Of a stretch of DNA of 64,000 nt, positions 43,801 through 49,484 are shown one piece after another; within the stretch, counting starts at the first letter, position 1, and each line of letters opens with the position of its first letter. The stretch comes from Archangium lansingense (GTDB lineage: Bacteria > Myxococcota > Myxococcia > Myxococcales > Myxococcaceae). Where the stretch lies: the NCBI RefSeq assembly GCF_026626635.1, contig NZ_JAPNKA010000001.1, positions 11,330,501-11,394,500 of the forward strand, in the 5' to 3' direction. Under the pieces are notes generated by a model. The model was not told the DNA's origin. It did no database searches and worked only from the letters and a program-made list of their open reading frames with translations. The position numbers and the translations under genes are program-made.

Positions 43801-46800
43801 GGACGACGGTGGCCGGCCGCCCGCCGGAGCTACCGGGTGCCGAATCAATGGTGGGCCTGTTCATCAACACGCTCCCTGTACGCGTGCGGCTGCCCTCGCG
43901 GGATCGGCTGGTGCAATGGCTCCAGGAGTTCCAGGCGAGGCAGAGCCAGGTGCGCCAGCACGAGCACACGCCACTGGCCCAGGTCCAGGGCTGGAGCGAG
44001 GTGCCTCGGGGCACACCGCTCTTCGAGACACTCTTCGCCTTCGAGAACTACCCGATGGACGGCTCGGTGAAGGAGCGGGCGGACCGTCTGGCCATCCGGG
44101 GCCTGCGCTCCGTCGAGCACACGCACTATCCACTCACGGCGGTCGTCTTGCCCCGCTGGGGGGAGCTGTTGCTGAAGCTCGAATTCGAAGCGGGCCGCTT
44201 CGACAAGGAGGTCATGCGCCGGTTGGCGGGGCACTACCTGACACTGCTGGAGGGCATGCTCACCCGCGCGGACCAACCACTCGATTCACTGCCGCTGGTG
44301 CCCGAGGAAGAGCGGCGGCAATTGCTGGTGGAATGGAATGACACCGGGGCGGACTTCTCAGCGTACTCGTGCGTGCACCAGCAGGTGGAGGAGTGGGCAC
44401 GGTGCACTCCGGACGCACTGGCCGTGACCGATGCTCAGGAATCGCTCTCCTGGCGCCATTTGGACTCACGCGCCAACCAACTCGCTCACCATCTTCGCTC
44501 CCTGGGCGTCGGGCCCGAGGTGCGCGTGGGCCTGTGCGTGGAGCGCTCGTGCCGCTGGGTGGTGGGCGCGCTCGCCATCCTCAAGGCCGGGGGTGCCTAC
44601 GTGGCACTCGACCCGGCCTACCCCTCCCAACGCCTCTCCTTCCTGCTGCACGACAGCGGCGCCTCCGTGATTGTCACCACTCGCGCCGTCGCTGACTCCC
44701 TGCCCTCCGCGGAGGCCCTCCTGGTGCGCCTGGACACGGATGCCGCTCTGCTGGAGGCCTGGCCCACCACCACGCCTGACCCAGGCGTGTCCCCTCAGCA
44801 CCTGGCCTACGTCGTCTACACCTCGGGCTCCACTGGTCAGCCCAAGGGCGTCCAGGTGACTCACTCCAGCCTGGCCAACCTCGTCTCCTGGCACCTGCGC
44901 CACTACGCCCTCACTCCGCAACACCGTCTCACCCAGGTGGCGGGCACCGCCTTCGACGCCTCCGTATGGGAGCTGTGGCCTGCCCTGGCCAGTGGTGCCA
45001 GCCTCCACATTCCTAGCGACGAGGTGCGCGCCAGCCCTCCGCTGCTGTTGCATTGGCTGACGTCCGAGTCCATCACCCACTGCTTCCTGCCCACGCCCCT
45101 GGCCGAGGCCGTGCTGACTCAAGACGGACTGTCAGCCCCATCCCTCCAGGTGCTGCTAACGGGAGGAGACAGGCTGCGCCAGCGGCCACACGCTGGCACT
45201 CGCTTCCAACTGGTCAACCACTACGGCCCCACCGAGTCCACCGTGGTGGCCACCTGCGCTCCCGTCGCAGAGGAAGGCTCCGAATCGGGACTGCCCTCCA
45301 TCGGCCGTCCTATCACTAACACCCAGGTGTACGTGCTGGACGCGGGCATGCAGCCGGTGCCTCCCAGCGTACCGGGCGAGTTGTACATAGGTGGCGAAGG
45401 ACTGGCGCGCGGCTACCTCGGCCGGCCTGCCCTCACCGCCGAGCGCTTCATCCCCCACCCCTTCAGTGCCCAGCCCGGTGCTCGCCTCTACCGCACTGGC
45501 GACAGGGTGCGTTGGCGTGGCGACGGCCAGTTGGAATTCCTGGGGCGCACCGACGAGCAGGTGAAGGTGCGTGGCTTCCGCATCGAGCCGGGCGAGATAG
45601 AAGCCGCCCTGCTGCGTCACCCTCACGTGCGCGAAGCTGTAGTCATCGCGAGAGAGGACGGGCCAGGAGCAAAGCAACTCGTCGCCTACGTGGTGCCCAC
45701 TGTCACCACTTCCCCTCTCGCGACTACTTCCCCTCTCCCCCCGGGAGAGGGACGGGGTGAGGGTATCTCGCCCCCTGGGTTGAACCTCGAAGCTGTGCGC
45801 ACCTGGCTCAAGCAGACGTTGCCCGAGCACATGGTGCCCTCGGCCTTCGTAATACTGGAGTCCCTGCCCCTCTCTCCCAACGGCAAGGTGGACCGCAAAG
45901 CCCTGCCCGCTCCAGAAGACAAGCGCACAGGAGACACGGCCAGCTTCGTAGCGCCCCGCACGCCCGTGGAAGAGAAGCTGGCCTCCATCTGGGCCTCCGT
46001 CCTCAGACGTGAGCACGTAGGCATATGCGACAACTTCTTCGCCTTGGGCGGAGACTCCATCCTCAGCCTGCAAATCATCGCGCGTGCCCACCAGTCCGGC
46101 CTCGCGCTCACGCCCCGTCAGCTCTTCGAGCACCCGACAGTGGAGGACCTGGCCCGCATCGCGCAGGCGGCCACCTCCTCCATCGGAGAACAGGGGCGAG
46201 TGTCTGGAGAGGTGCCGCTGACGCCCATCCAGCACTGGTTCTTCGACTGGGAGCTACCCGCTCCGCACCACTTCAACCAGGCCTTCCTCCTGGAGGTCCG
46301 CCAGCCCCTCTCCCCCGAAGTGCTGCAGCACGCCCTGCGCCTGCTGTGCGAGCACCACGACGCCCTGCGCATGCGCTTCTCCCGTCACCCCGACGGCCAC
46401 TGGCTCCAGCACAACCCCGCCGAAGTGCCGCCCCTCACCTTGCACCAGGTCGACGTCTCCCACCTGCCCCTCTCCGAGCAACCCCAGGCCATCTCCTCCG
46501 CCTGCGCCCACCTCCAGTCCTCCATGTCCCTGGAGGACGGCAGCCTCTTGCGCGCTGCCCTCTTCCACCGCGGCCCGGGCTTCTCCCCTCGCCTCCTACT
46601 GGCCTTCCACCACCTCGTCGTCGACGCCTTCTCCTGGCGCTTCCTCCTGGAGGACTTGCACTCCTGCTGCCTCGCCCTCTCTCGCGGTGCGTCTCCCTCC
46701 CTTCCTCCCAAGTCCACCTCCTTCCAGTCCTGGGCTCTCAGGCTCCACTCCCACGCCCTCTCTGACTCCCTCTCCCACGAGTCCTCTTTCTGGACGGGCC

Positions 46801-48890
46801 AGCCCTGGCACTCCGTCCGTCCCCTCCCCCGCGACTCCTCCCTCGGCGACAACTCCCTCTCCTCCGCTCGCCACCTCTCCGTCTCCCTCGACGCACACGA
46901 GACTCGCCTGCTCCTCCAAGAGGTTCCCTCCTCCTGGCGCTCTCACATCAACGACGTCCTGCTCTCCGCACTCGCCCGTGCCCTCTCTGCCTGGACGGGC
47001 CACTCCGCCCTCGCCGTCCACCTCGAAGGCCACGGCCGCGAGCACCTCTTCGACGACGTCAACCTCTCTCGCACCGCCGGCTGGTTCACCACCCTCTTCC
47101 CCGTCGTTCTTCCCGTCCCTCCCTCCTCCTCCCCGGGCGACGCCCTCTCCCTCGTCCGCCAGGCCCTCGGCTCCGTTCCTCACAAGGGCATCGGCTTCGG
47201 CCTCTTGCGCTACCTGCGCCAGGACTCCCTCTCCTCCTCCCTCCAATCCCTCCCCTCCGCCGAGCTCAGCTTCAACTACCTCGGCCAGCTCGACGGCCTC
47301 AGAGACGCCAACACCCTCTTCGGACTCACGCTGGAGCCAGCGGGCCCGGACCACGGTGAGCACGGGCTCCGCCGCCACGTGCTGGACGTGAATGGGCTCG
47401 TCATCGACGGGAAGCTGGTGCTGCGCTGGACGTACAGCGACAACCTCCACGAGTGCTCCACCATCGAGCGCCTCGCCCACGCGTGCCTCGATGGCCTCCG
47501 CGAGCTACTGCGCTCCAGACCCACGCACGAGACCACCGCCCAACCCGAGGACACCTATCCACTCTCTCCGCTCCAGCGGGAGATGCTGCGGCACACACTG
47601 CGCACCCCGGGCACGGGCGCCTACGTGACACAGCTCACCTGGGAGCTACACCAGGGGCTCGACGTGTCCGCGTTCCGTCGAGCCTGGGAGGAGCTGGTCC
47701 AGCACCACGCCGTGCTGCGCACCAGCTTCCCCATCGACGACCTCACGGCACCAGCGCAGCGAGTCCACCCCCACGTCGGCCTTCCCTGGCAGGAGTTCGA
47801 CTGGCGGGAGCACGCCGAAGAAGCGCAGCGCGAGCAGTGGGACGCCTTCCTCCGGCAAGACCGAGCCATCGGCTTCGACCCATCGAGCGCACCGCTGCTG
47901 CGCTGCACACTGGCGCGGACGGGCCCGCAGACATACCGGTTCGCCTGGAGCTTCCATCACCTGCTGTTGGACGGCTGGAGCGTGGGCATGCTGGTCGACG
48001 AGCTGCTCGCCACCTACGAGGCCCTCTCACAGGGAGAGCCGCCGTCCCGAAAGACACGCCCCCCCTACCGGGACCTCATCACCTGGCAGCAGCGCCAGGA
48101 CGAGGCCCGCGCAGAGTCCTTCTGGCGCGAGGAGTTCGCCGACCTCACGAGACCCGCACCTCTACCGGGAGACCGCGGCCCCCAGCCGACCCACGCCCCT
48201 GGCCCGCGAGCCTGGGTGGAGCACACGCACGCGCTTCCGGAGGAGCTAACAGCGACACTCCACGACTTCGCGAGGAGACACCGTCTCACGCCGAGCACAC
48301 TGGCGCTGGGTGCCTGGGCCTGGGTGCTGGGCCGCCACGCGGGCGTCGACGAGCTCGTCACGCGCGTCATCGTCTCCGGCCGCCCCCCGGAGCTCCCGGG
48401 CGTCGAGTCCATCATCGGCCCCTTCATCAACGTCCTTCCGCTGCGCATCCCACTGCCTGGCGGAGAGCCAGTCCTCACCTGGCTCCAAGCGCTTCAGGCC
48501 CGGCAGCTCTCGCTGGCCGAGCACGCGCACGACGACCTGGAGGCAATCCATCGCTGGAGCGGACTGCCAGCGCACGTCCCGCTATCCGACACGCTCTACG
48601 TCTTCGAGAACTACCCGCTGGACGCCTCGGTGGGCACGCGCAGCAGGGGACTCGGCCTGCGGAACATCCGCTCCATCGAGCAGCCCTTCACCGCGCTCGA
48701 CGCGGTGGTGCTGCCCGGACCTCGGCTGAAGCTCGAGCTGTCGCACGAGGAGGGCCGCTTCGATGCGAACCTCATCGAGCCTCTGCCACTGCACTGGCGC
48801 GCGGTGCTGGAGGCTCTACTCGCGCGGCCCGAGCAGCGGCTCGAGGAACTTCCGGACGCAAGCACCCGCTGCTCCAGGACGACAGCGTAG
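31869..48890 (+). CDS. NRPS subunit 2: C3-A3-T3-C4-A4-T4-C5-A5-T5-E5-C6-A6-T6-E6-C7
   Basis: This 5673-residue assembly-line protein adds four residues to the chain from subunit 1. T-domain serines are Ser1037, 2113, 3186 and 4730. T1-T4 have LGGHSL, whereas T5 and T6 have LGGDSI, the form that precedes epimerization domains. Both E domains are present. Pocket residues read DALWLGGTF (A3, Val-like), DALIAGQVV (A4, unassigned) and DAWFLGHVV (A5 and A6, Leu-like). C4-C7 have intact HHxxxDG. C3 instead has HHIACDEHS and lacks about 13 residues. C6 and C7 follow E domains and should accept D-configured donors. The protein ends with C7 and a short tail; there is no thioesterase or reductase. Four GEG repeats lie in frame. 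The N-terminus (residues 1-32) resembles a C-domain docking region. Confidence 0.93.
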   Translation: MSQTPRTAVLSQTDRREALARLMQERGAGTKLGPVSFAQQQLWLVDRLAPGGFAYNLFRAWRLYGALEVTALQRSLNALVERHEVLRTSFAEVGGQPVQVIVPAREGTWPVVDLSGLSEPEREARVLNLALEEAEGPFDLEHGPPLRATLLRLEPEAHVLLLSLHHIACDEHSLGVLVRELGALYGAFVSGAAPALPPLPIQYADFARWQRQRLTAEALEPLLAAWKQKLAGPWDGLELPADHPRPPVRTMRGGHQPVRVPADVAGALESLARREGVTSFMLLLAAFQVLLLRHSGQEDVRVGTPAAGRTRPEVEGLIGAFINTLVLRSDLSGDPPFRELLARVRSTCLDAYAREEVPFDKLGETLQTMFTFQATPAPGLALSGLKASRQEVERRLSKFDLGLHLTAGPEGLLGELEYSTDLFTPETAGGMAGRLEVLLRGIASAPETRLSELPLMREEEQHRLLVEWNTTRTDFPRNATVHALFAAQAARTPDAVAVSFEGTRLTYRELDRRANALAHHLRALGVNTGTPVGLCVERSLELVVSVLGILKAGGAYVPLEPASPPERLAFLLKDTAVPVLLAQPDVLPRMPEVPGVKVVRLDAALAASEHEEAPPCTVAAGEPAYVMFTSGSTGRPKGVCVPHRAVVRLVMETGYARFGPDEIFLQLAPLAFDASTLELWGSLLHGARLVVFPPHAPSLEELGEVLRREGVTTLWLTAGLFEQMVAHHPEALDGVRQLLAGGDVLPVGAVRARLERGGVIVNGYGPTENTTFTCCHVMKAPGDAGISAVPIGRPITNTRVYVLDARMRPVPAGVPGELYTGGDGLALGYVRRPELTAERFVPDPFGGEPGARLYRTGDRVRWRPDGVLEFLGRLDGQVKLRGFRIEPGEVEATLRQHPSVREAVVMAREDGPGGKRLVAYVVPNTTNISPLPPGEGRGEGIDRLGLNLEAVRTWLNQKLPEYMVPSAFVALEALPLTANGKVDRKALPAPEPANPKGAKGTAPRTATEELLANMWATLLGVEHVGVEDDFFALGGHSLVATRLVSWIRAAFGVELPVSAVFESPTVARLSTTLEAQHREGQGPAALPLERVSREGPLVLSPAQQRVWFQEQLEPGGAHYNVPLVLRWKGHLDAGVLKQALRALVTRHEALRTTFTELQGQPVQVIAPEPSLTMPVVDLAALPLEEREAEAARQASQEAARPFDLGRGPLLRAMLLRLGPDTHTLLLTAHHIVFDGWSIGVLVRELGALYGAGVSGKPPALEPLPVQYADFAAWHQRWTEAGTLEPQLSWWRRRLAGLEDLDFPQDRPAPAVRTRQGARFQVHLPPPLMESLTTLCRREGVTRFMLLLSAFQVLLARYTGRTDVAVGAPISGRSRREVEGLIGFFVNTLVLRTDLSGDPSFRTLLARVRDVCLGAYAHQELPFEQLVEALQPEREQGRSPLFQVMFSVQDVPVPVLELPGLSASVEDGDPGRAKFDLGLTVAEGRTGWVASFGYGTEVFDRETVAQLAGHYVRLLEAIAAAPDERITTLPMLSPEERHRLLVEWNDTQASFPRDSTLPALFEARAARAPDALAVADVHGALTYGELEQRANQLAHHLRALGVGPEVRVGLCMERSCLWLVGALGILKAGGAYVPLDASYPVERLAFMLRDSRVPVAVTTEAVADTLPSGSEQLVLLDAEAAYLESLPTTPLEHGPSPEHLAYVIYTSGSTGRPKGVEVAHGSLMNLVTWFVRELAMEPGDRIPHVMGTSFDASMLELWPTLAAGASLHLPDEETRTRPANLTEWMASRGVTLTIMPTPLAEAVLAETWPRELSLRALALGGDRLHQRPRPGAGFRLLNQYGPTESTVVTTCATVPPEDTEAGLPAIGRPIANTRVYVLDGQLHPVPSGAVGELYIGGEGLARGYLGQPALTAERFIPHPFSTDPGARLYRTGDLVRWRRDGQLEFLGRADEQVKIRGFRIEPGEIAAALLRHPDVREAVVVAREDGPGTKRLVAYVVPTSPLATTSPLPPGEGRGEGISPPRLNLEAVRTWLKQTLPEHMVPSAFVTLESLPLTPNGKVDRKALPSPLTASGEADDFTAPRTEVERQVAAIWSELLGVELVGVETSFFELGGHSLLATRLVSQLREAFDVEVPLQRLFEEPTVAALAQSIESARREAEPETRRPTLVPVPREGLLPLSFAQQRLYFLEQLAPGGASYHVPLVVRLGGRLDVELFRAAFQEVVRRHESLRTTFAQVDGQPIQVIAPELELPLPVKDLAHLPPEEREAEAERHAREEAVRPFDLHRGPLVRATLLKLEPEVHALLLTLHHIVCDGWSQDVLQRELAAHYAALQAGAPAVLPPLPVQYADYAVWQRAWLRDEVREEQLTWWRERLTGPLPVLELPVDHPRPEVWSHRGGRLRVRYPRTLSERLDALVRSEGVTPFMPLLAAFQVLLMRHSGQEDVLVGTPVAGRSQREVEGLIGFFINTLVLRTDLSGAPSFRELLARVRDMCLGAYAHQELPFEQLVEALQPERDLGRMPLVQTMFVLQNASRPALELPGVTASLRDVETGTTKLDLMLSMRETEDGWVGVWEYSLDLFEPATVTRLTERFERLLETALADPGQRITELPLMTEEERRRLLVEWNDTRADFSAYSCVHQQVEEWARRTPDALAVTDAQESLSWRHLDSRANQLAHHLRSLGVGPEVRVGLCVERSCRWVVGALAILKAGGAYVALDPAYPSQRLSFLLHDSGASVIVTTRAVADSLPSAEALLVRLDTDAALLESRPSTAPDPGVSPQHLAYVVYTSGSTGQPKGVQVTHSSLANLVSWHLRHYALTPQHRLTQVAGTAFDASVWELWPTLASGASLHIPSDEVRASPPLLLHWLTSESITHCFLPTPLAEAVLTQEALPALPLQVLLTGGDRLRQRPRPGTRFQLVNHYGPTESTVVATCAPVAEEGAEAGLPSIGRPIANTQVYVLDAGMQPVPPGVPGELYIGGEGLARGYLGRPALTAERFIPHPFSAQLGARLYRTGDRVRWRGDGQLEFLGRTDEQVKVRGFRIEPGEIEAALLRHPEIREAVVIAREDGPGRKQLVAYVVPTSPLPLGEGRGEGIAPPELNLEAVRTWLKHTLPEHMVPSAFVALQSLPLSPNGKVDRKALPAPEDKRTGDTASFVAPRTPVEEKLASIWASVLRRKRVGIRDNFFSLGGDSILSLQIIARAHQSGLALTPRQLFQHQTVEELARVVHLASSESQSQQRVSGEVPLTPIQRWFFDWELPAPHHFNQAFLLEVRQPLSPEVLQHALRLLCEHHDALRMRFSRHPDGHWLQHNPAEVPPLTLHQVDVSHLPLSEQPQAISSACASLQSSMSLEDGSLLRAALFHRGPGLSPRLLLALHHLVVDAFSWRFLLEDLHSCCLALSLGESPSLPPKSTSFQSWALKLHSHSLSDSLSHESSFWTGQPWHSVHPLPRDSSLGDNSLSSSRHLSVSLDAHETRLLLQEVPSSWRSHINDVLLSALARALAAWTGHSALAVHLEGHGREHLFDDVNLSRTAGWFTTLFPVVLPVPPSSSPGDALSLVRQALGSVPHKGIGFGLLRYLRQDSLSSSLQSLPSAELSFNYLGQLDGLAGTDSLFALAQEPSGPMHDDRGPRRHVLEVNGHVLEGRLVLRWTYSDNLHERSTIERLAHACLEGLRALIQGRSTEEARRLRPADFPLARLEPATLDRVLQATPGLEDLYPLAPLQQGLLFHALLTPGAGTYVTQLTWEVHQELNVPAFRRTWEEVVHRHAILRTAFIWADLPEPLQRVHARVDLPWQELDWRGLEPEAQEERLEVLLAEDRALGFELTRAPLLRLLLVRMDEAVYRLVWSHHHLLLDGWSVGPLLDEVFTTYEALSCGEAPLRKARPPYREHIAWLRRQDPARSETFWREVLAGCSEPTPLPGDTRSGHGAALAGTPAGEVVRIPEELTGRLRDFARRHHLTMNTLAQGAWALLLSRYSGRSDVVFGTTVAGRPPELPGAESMVGLFINTLPVRVRLPSRDRLVQWLQEFQARQSQVRQHEHTPLAQVQGWSEVPRGTPLFETLFAFENYPMDGSVKERADRLAIRGLRSVEHTHYPLTAVVLPRWGELLLKLEFEAGRFDKEVMRRLAGHYLTLLEGMLTRADQPLDSLPLVPEEERRQLLVEWNDTGADFSAYSCVHQQVEEWARCTPDALAVTDAQESLSWRHLDSRANQLAHHLRSLGVGPEVRVGLCVERSCRWVVGALAILKAGGAYVALDPAYPSQRLSFLLHDSGASVIVTTRAVADSLPSAEALLVRLDTDAALLEAWPTTTPDPGVSPQHLAYVVYTSGSTGQPKGVQVTHSSLANLVSWHLRHYALTPQHRLTQVAGTAFDASVWELWPALASGASLHIPSDEVRASPPLLLHWLTSESITHCFLPTPLAEAVLTQDGLSAPSLQVLLTGGDRLRQRPHAGTRFQLVNHYGPTESTVVATCAPVAEEGSESGLPSIGRPITNTQVYVLDAGMQPVPPSVPGELYIGGEGLARGYLGRPALTAERFIPHPFSAQPGARLYRTGDRVRWRGDGQLEFLGRTDEQVKVRGFRIEPGEIEAALLRHPHVREAVVIAREDGPGAKQLVAYVVPTVTTSPLATTSPLPPGEGRGEGISPPGLNLEAVRTWLKQTLPEHMVPSAFVILESLPLSPNGKVDRKALPAPEDKRTGDTASFVAPRTPVEEKLASIWASVLRREHVGICDNFFALGGDSILSLQIIARAHQSGLALTPRQLFEHPTVEDLARIAQAATSSIGEQGRVSGEVPLTPIQHWFFDWELPAPHHFNQAFLLEVRQPLSPEVLQHALRLLCEHHDALRMRFSRHPDGHWLQHNPAEVPPLTLHQVDVSHLPLSEQPQAISSACAHLQSSMSLEDGSLLRAALFHRGPGFSPRLLLAFHHLVVDAFSWRFLLEDLHSCCLALSRGASPSLPPKSTSFQSWALRLHSHALSDSLSHESSFWTGQPWHSVRPLPRDSSLGDNSLSSARHLSVSLDAHETRLLLQEVPSSWRSHINDVLLSALARALSAWTGHSALAVHLEGHGREHLFDDVNLSRTAGWFTTLFPVVLPVPPSSSPGDALSLVRQALGSVPHKGIGFGLLRYLRQDSLSSSLQSLPSAELSFNYLGQLDGLRDANTLFGLTLEPAGPDHGEHGLRRHVLDVNGLVIDGKLVLRWTYSDNLHECSTIERLAHACLDGLRELLRSRPTHETTAQPEDTYPLSPLQREMLRHTLRTPGTGAYVTQLTWELHQGLDVSAFRRAWEELVQHHAVLRTSFPIDDLTAPAQRVHPHVGLPWQEFDWREHAEEAQREQWDAFLRQDRAIGFDPSSAPLLRCTLARTGPQTYRFAWSFHHLLLDGWSVGMLVDELLATYEALSQGEPPSRKTRPPYRDLITWQQRQDEARAESFWREEFADLTRPAPLPGDRGPQPTHAPGPRAWVEHTHALPEELTATLHDFARRHRLTPSTLALGAWAWVLGRHAGVDELVTRVIVSGRPPELPGVESIIGPFINVLPLRIPLPGGEPVLTWLQALQARQLSLAEHAHDDLEAIHRWSGLPAHVPLSDTLYVFENYPLDASVGTRSRGLGLRNIRSIEQPFTALDAVVLPGPRLKLELSHEEGRFDANLIEPLPLHWRAVLEALLARPEQRLEELPDASTRCSRTTA
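31965..33250 (+). other. C3 condensation domain with altered active-site motif and internal deletion
   Basis: The motif reads HHIACDEHS where the other six C domains have HHxxxDGWS. Near 32945-32985, DKLGETLQ runs directly into TMFTFQ, omitting the PERxxGxSPLFQV segment of the other L-accepting C domains here. The catalytic second His and the Asp remain. Confidence 0.8.
33290..34830 (+). other. A3 adenylation domain, pocket DALWLGGTF (valine-like)
   Basis: It resembles the Val code DAFWIGGTF of GrsB. The GEG repeat lies in frame at 34653-34690. Confidence 0.6.
34653..34690 (+). repeat. Palindromic GEG repeat, copy 6, in frame in A3
   Basis: Translated as SPLPPGEGRGEG at the same loop as in A2. 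Confidence 0.9.
36530..38060 (+). other. A4 adenylation domain, pocket DALIAGQVV (specificity unassigned)
   Basis: I do not recognise this code. Its small and hydrophobic positions suggest a neutral or hydrophobic residue. The GEG repeat lies in frame at 37881-37919, preceded by a partial left arm. Confidence 0.5.
37881..37919 (+). repeat. Palindromic GEG repeat, copy 7, in frame in A4
   Basis: Translated as SPLPPGEGRGEG. A truncated copy of the left arm (TTCCCCTCTCGC at 37862-37873) precedes it. Confidence 0.9.
39755..41270 (+). other. A5 adenylation domain, pocket DAWFLGHVV (leucine-like)
   Basis: It differs from the leucine code DAWFLGNVV at one position (His for Asn at 322). The following E5 domain should make this D-Leu. 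Confidence 0.65.
41097..41136 (+). repeat. Palindromic GEG repeat, copy 8, in frame in A5
   Basis: Translated as SPLPLGEGRGEG, with arm sequence as in A2 rather than A6. Confidence 0.9.
41575..42890 (+). other. E5 epimerization domain, pyrimidine-rich codon use
   Basis: The E motifs are HHLVVDAFSWRF, EGHGREHLFDD, RTAGWFTTLFPV and LSFNYLGQLD. The coding strand between about 41900 and 42660 is dominated by TCC and CTC codons and is Ser/Leu-rich, unlike neighbouring domains. Confidence 0.85.
44365..45905 (+). other. A6 adenylation domain, pocket DAWFLGHVV (leucine-like)
   Basis: The pocket is identical to A5. It is followed by T6 and E6, so D-Leu is predicted. The GEG repeat lies in frame at 45729-45767. 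Confidence 0.65.
45729..45767 (+). repeat. Palindromic GEG repeat, copy 9, in frame in A6
   Basis: Translated as SPLPPGEGRGEG, preceded by a partial left arm (near 45709-45720) as in A4. This copy resembles A4 more than the sister domain A5. Confidence 0.9.
46205..47505 (+). other. E6 epimerization domain, pyrimidine-rich codon use
   Basis: It has the same motifs as E5 (HHLVVDAFSWRF, EGHGREHLFDD, LSFNYLGQLD) and the same unusual TCC/CTC-rich coding strand. Confidence 0.85.
47555..48840 (+). other. C7 terminal condensation domain
   Basis: A complete C domain with FHHLLLDGWS follows E6 and ends the protein. It is similar to C6, which also follows an E domain. With no A-T or TE after it, it is the best candidate for chain release, by cyclisation or by condensation with a free amine or alcohol. 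Confidence 0.8.
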
Positions 48891-48919
48891 CATGTGAAGG
48901 ACGCGGACGGCTCCGCGCC

Positions 48920-49210
48920 TCACTCCTCGCACTGGTAGTTGACGATGCACGTCACGGATTCCTGCTTGGTCCCGACGTTGTTCATCCTGCACGGCACCTG
49001 TTCATAGCCGGCGGCGCGCTTGCACAACTCCTCGCAGGTGGTGCCCGCCGGAGATGGGGTATTCGCCTCCCCGAGGATGTCGGCCACGTCGAACGTGTCC
49101 TCAAACGTATCGCTCAGATTCTCGCAGTAGTCGAAGCAGCCGGACAGCACGAGCGTGGGGACAACGAACAGCAGACAGGTGAAGGTACGGCGGAGCGTCC
49201 TGCGGGACAT
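48920..49210 (-). CDS. Small cysteine-rich lipoprotein, hypothetical
   Basis: This 96-residue protein starts at ATG 49210 (MSRRTLRRTF), with a GAGAGG site a few bases upstream on the minus strand. The leader ends at the lipobox VLSGC, so it is lipid-anchored. The mature part has six further cysteines (YCENL, TTCEELCKRA, VPCRMN, TCIVNYQC), suggesting disulfides. I do not recognise the family. It converges on the NRPS locus 29 bp away and is divergent from the PLD-like gene. Confidence 0.7.
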   Translation of the reverse strand: MSRRTLRRTFTCLLFVVPTLVLSGCFDYCENLSDTFEDTFDVADILGEANTPSPAGTTCEELCKRAAGYEQVPCRMNNVGTKQESVTCIVNYQCEE

Positions 49211-49362
49211 GGGCACCTCTCACGGGCACGGGGAACCAGCCGGCCTCTGGACGCGCGGAAGCCTGTCACGAAGGGCTCCTCCGGGGCATGGCACGCGGAC
49301 GCGACTGTCCGTGAACGGCATCAGCACGCCTCCAGAGCACTCCCTGCTTTATCCATATAAGC

Positions 49363-49392
49363 TTGAAATCTTCTTTATTACCGAGATACAGA
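49363..49392 (+). promoter_or_regulatory. Possible promoter of the PLD-like gene
   Basis: This lies in a notably A+T-rich stretch (49348-49412). TTGAAA at 49363-49368 and TACAGA 18 bases later resemble a -35/-10 pair. The -10 match is weak. Confidence 0.3.
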
Positions 49393-49402
49393 TTTTCCCA
49401 TC

Positions 49403-49424
49403 CTCTTCTAGAGAAAGAGAAGAG
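49403..49424 (+). repeat. Short inverted repeat in the leader of the PLD-like gene
   Basis: CTCTTCT and AGAAGAG can pair around an eight-base loop. It lies about 60 bases before the start codon and might affect translation or bind a regulator. Confidence 0.4.
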
Positions 49425-49484
49425 ACGCGGGGTCCCGAGCGGTTTTCGCAGTGGAGACACTGCCGAGAAGAAGGAGAAGGCACG

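Larger units (their letters stand above)
44326..47500 (+). repeat. Long direct repeat, unit 2 (A6-T6-E6)
   Basis: Second copy of the 39721-42868 block, offset 4605 bases at its left end and about 4632 at its right end because of a longer A6 repeat insert. Confidence 0.9.

Noticed and set aside
31301..45767. Reading the in-frame GEG repeats as introns, inteins or frameshift errors
   Set aside because: They are only about 38-40 bases, keep the frame in all five places and have no splice or intein motifs.
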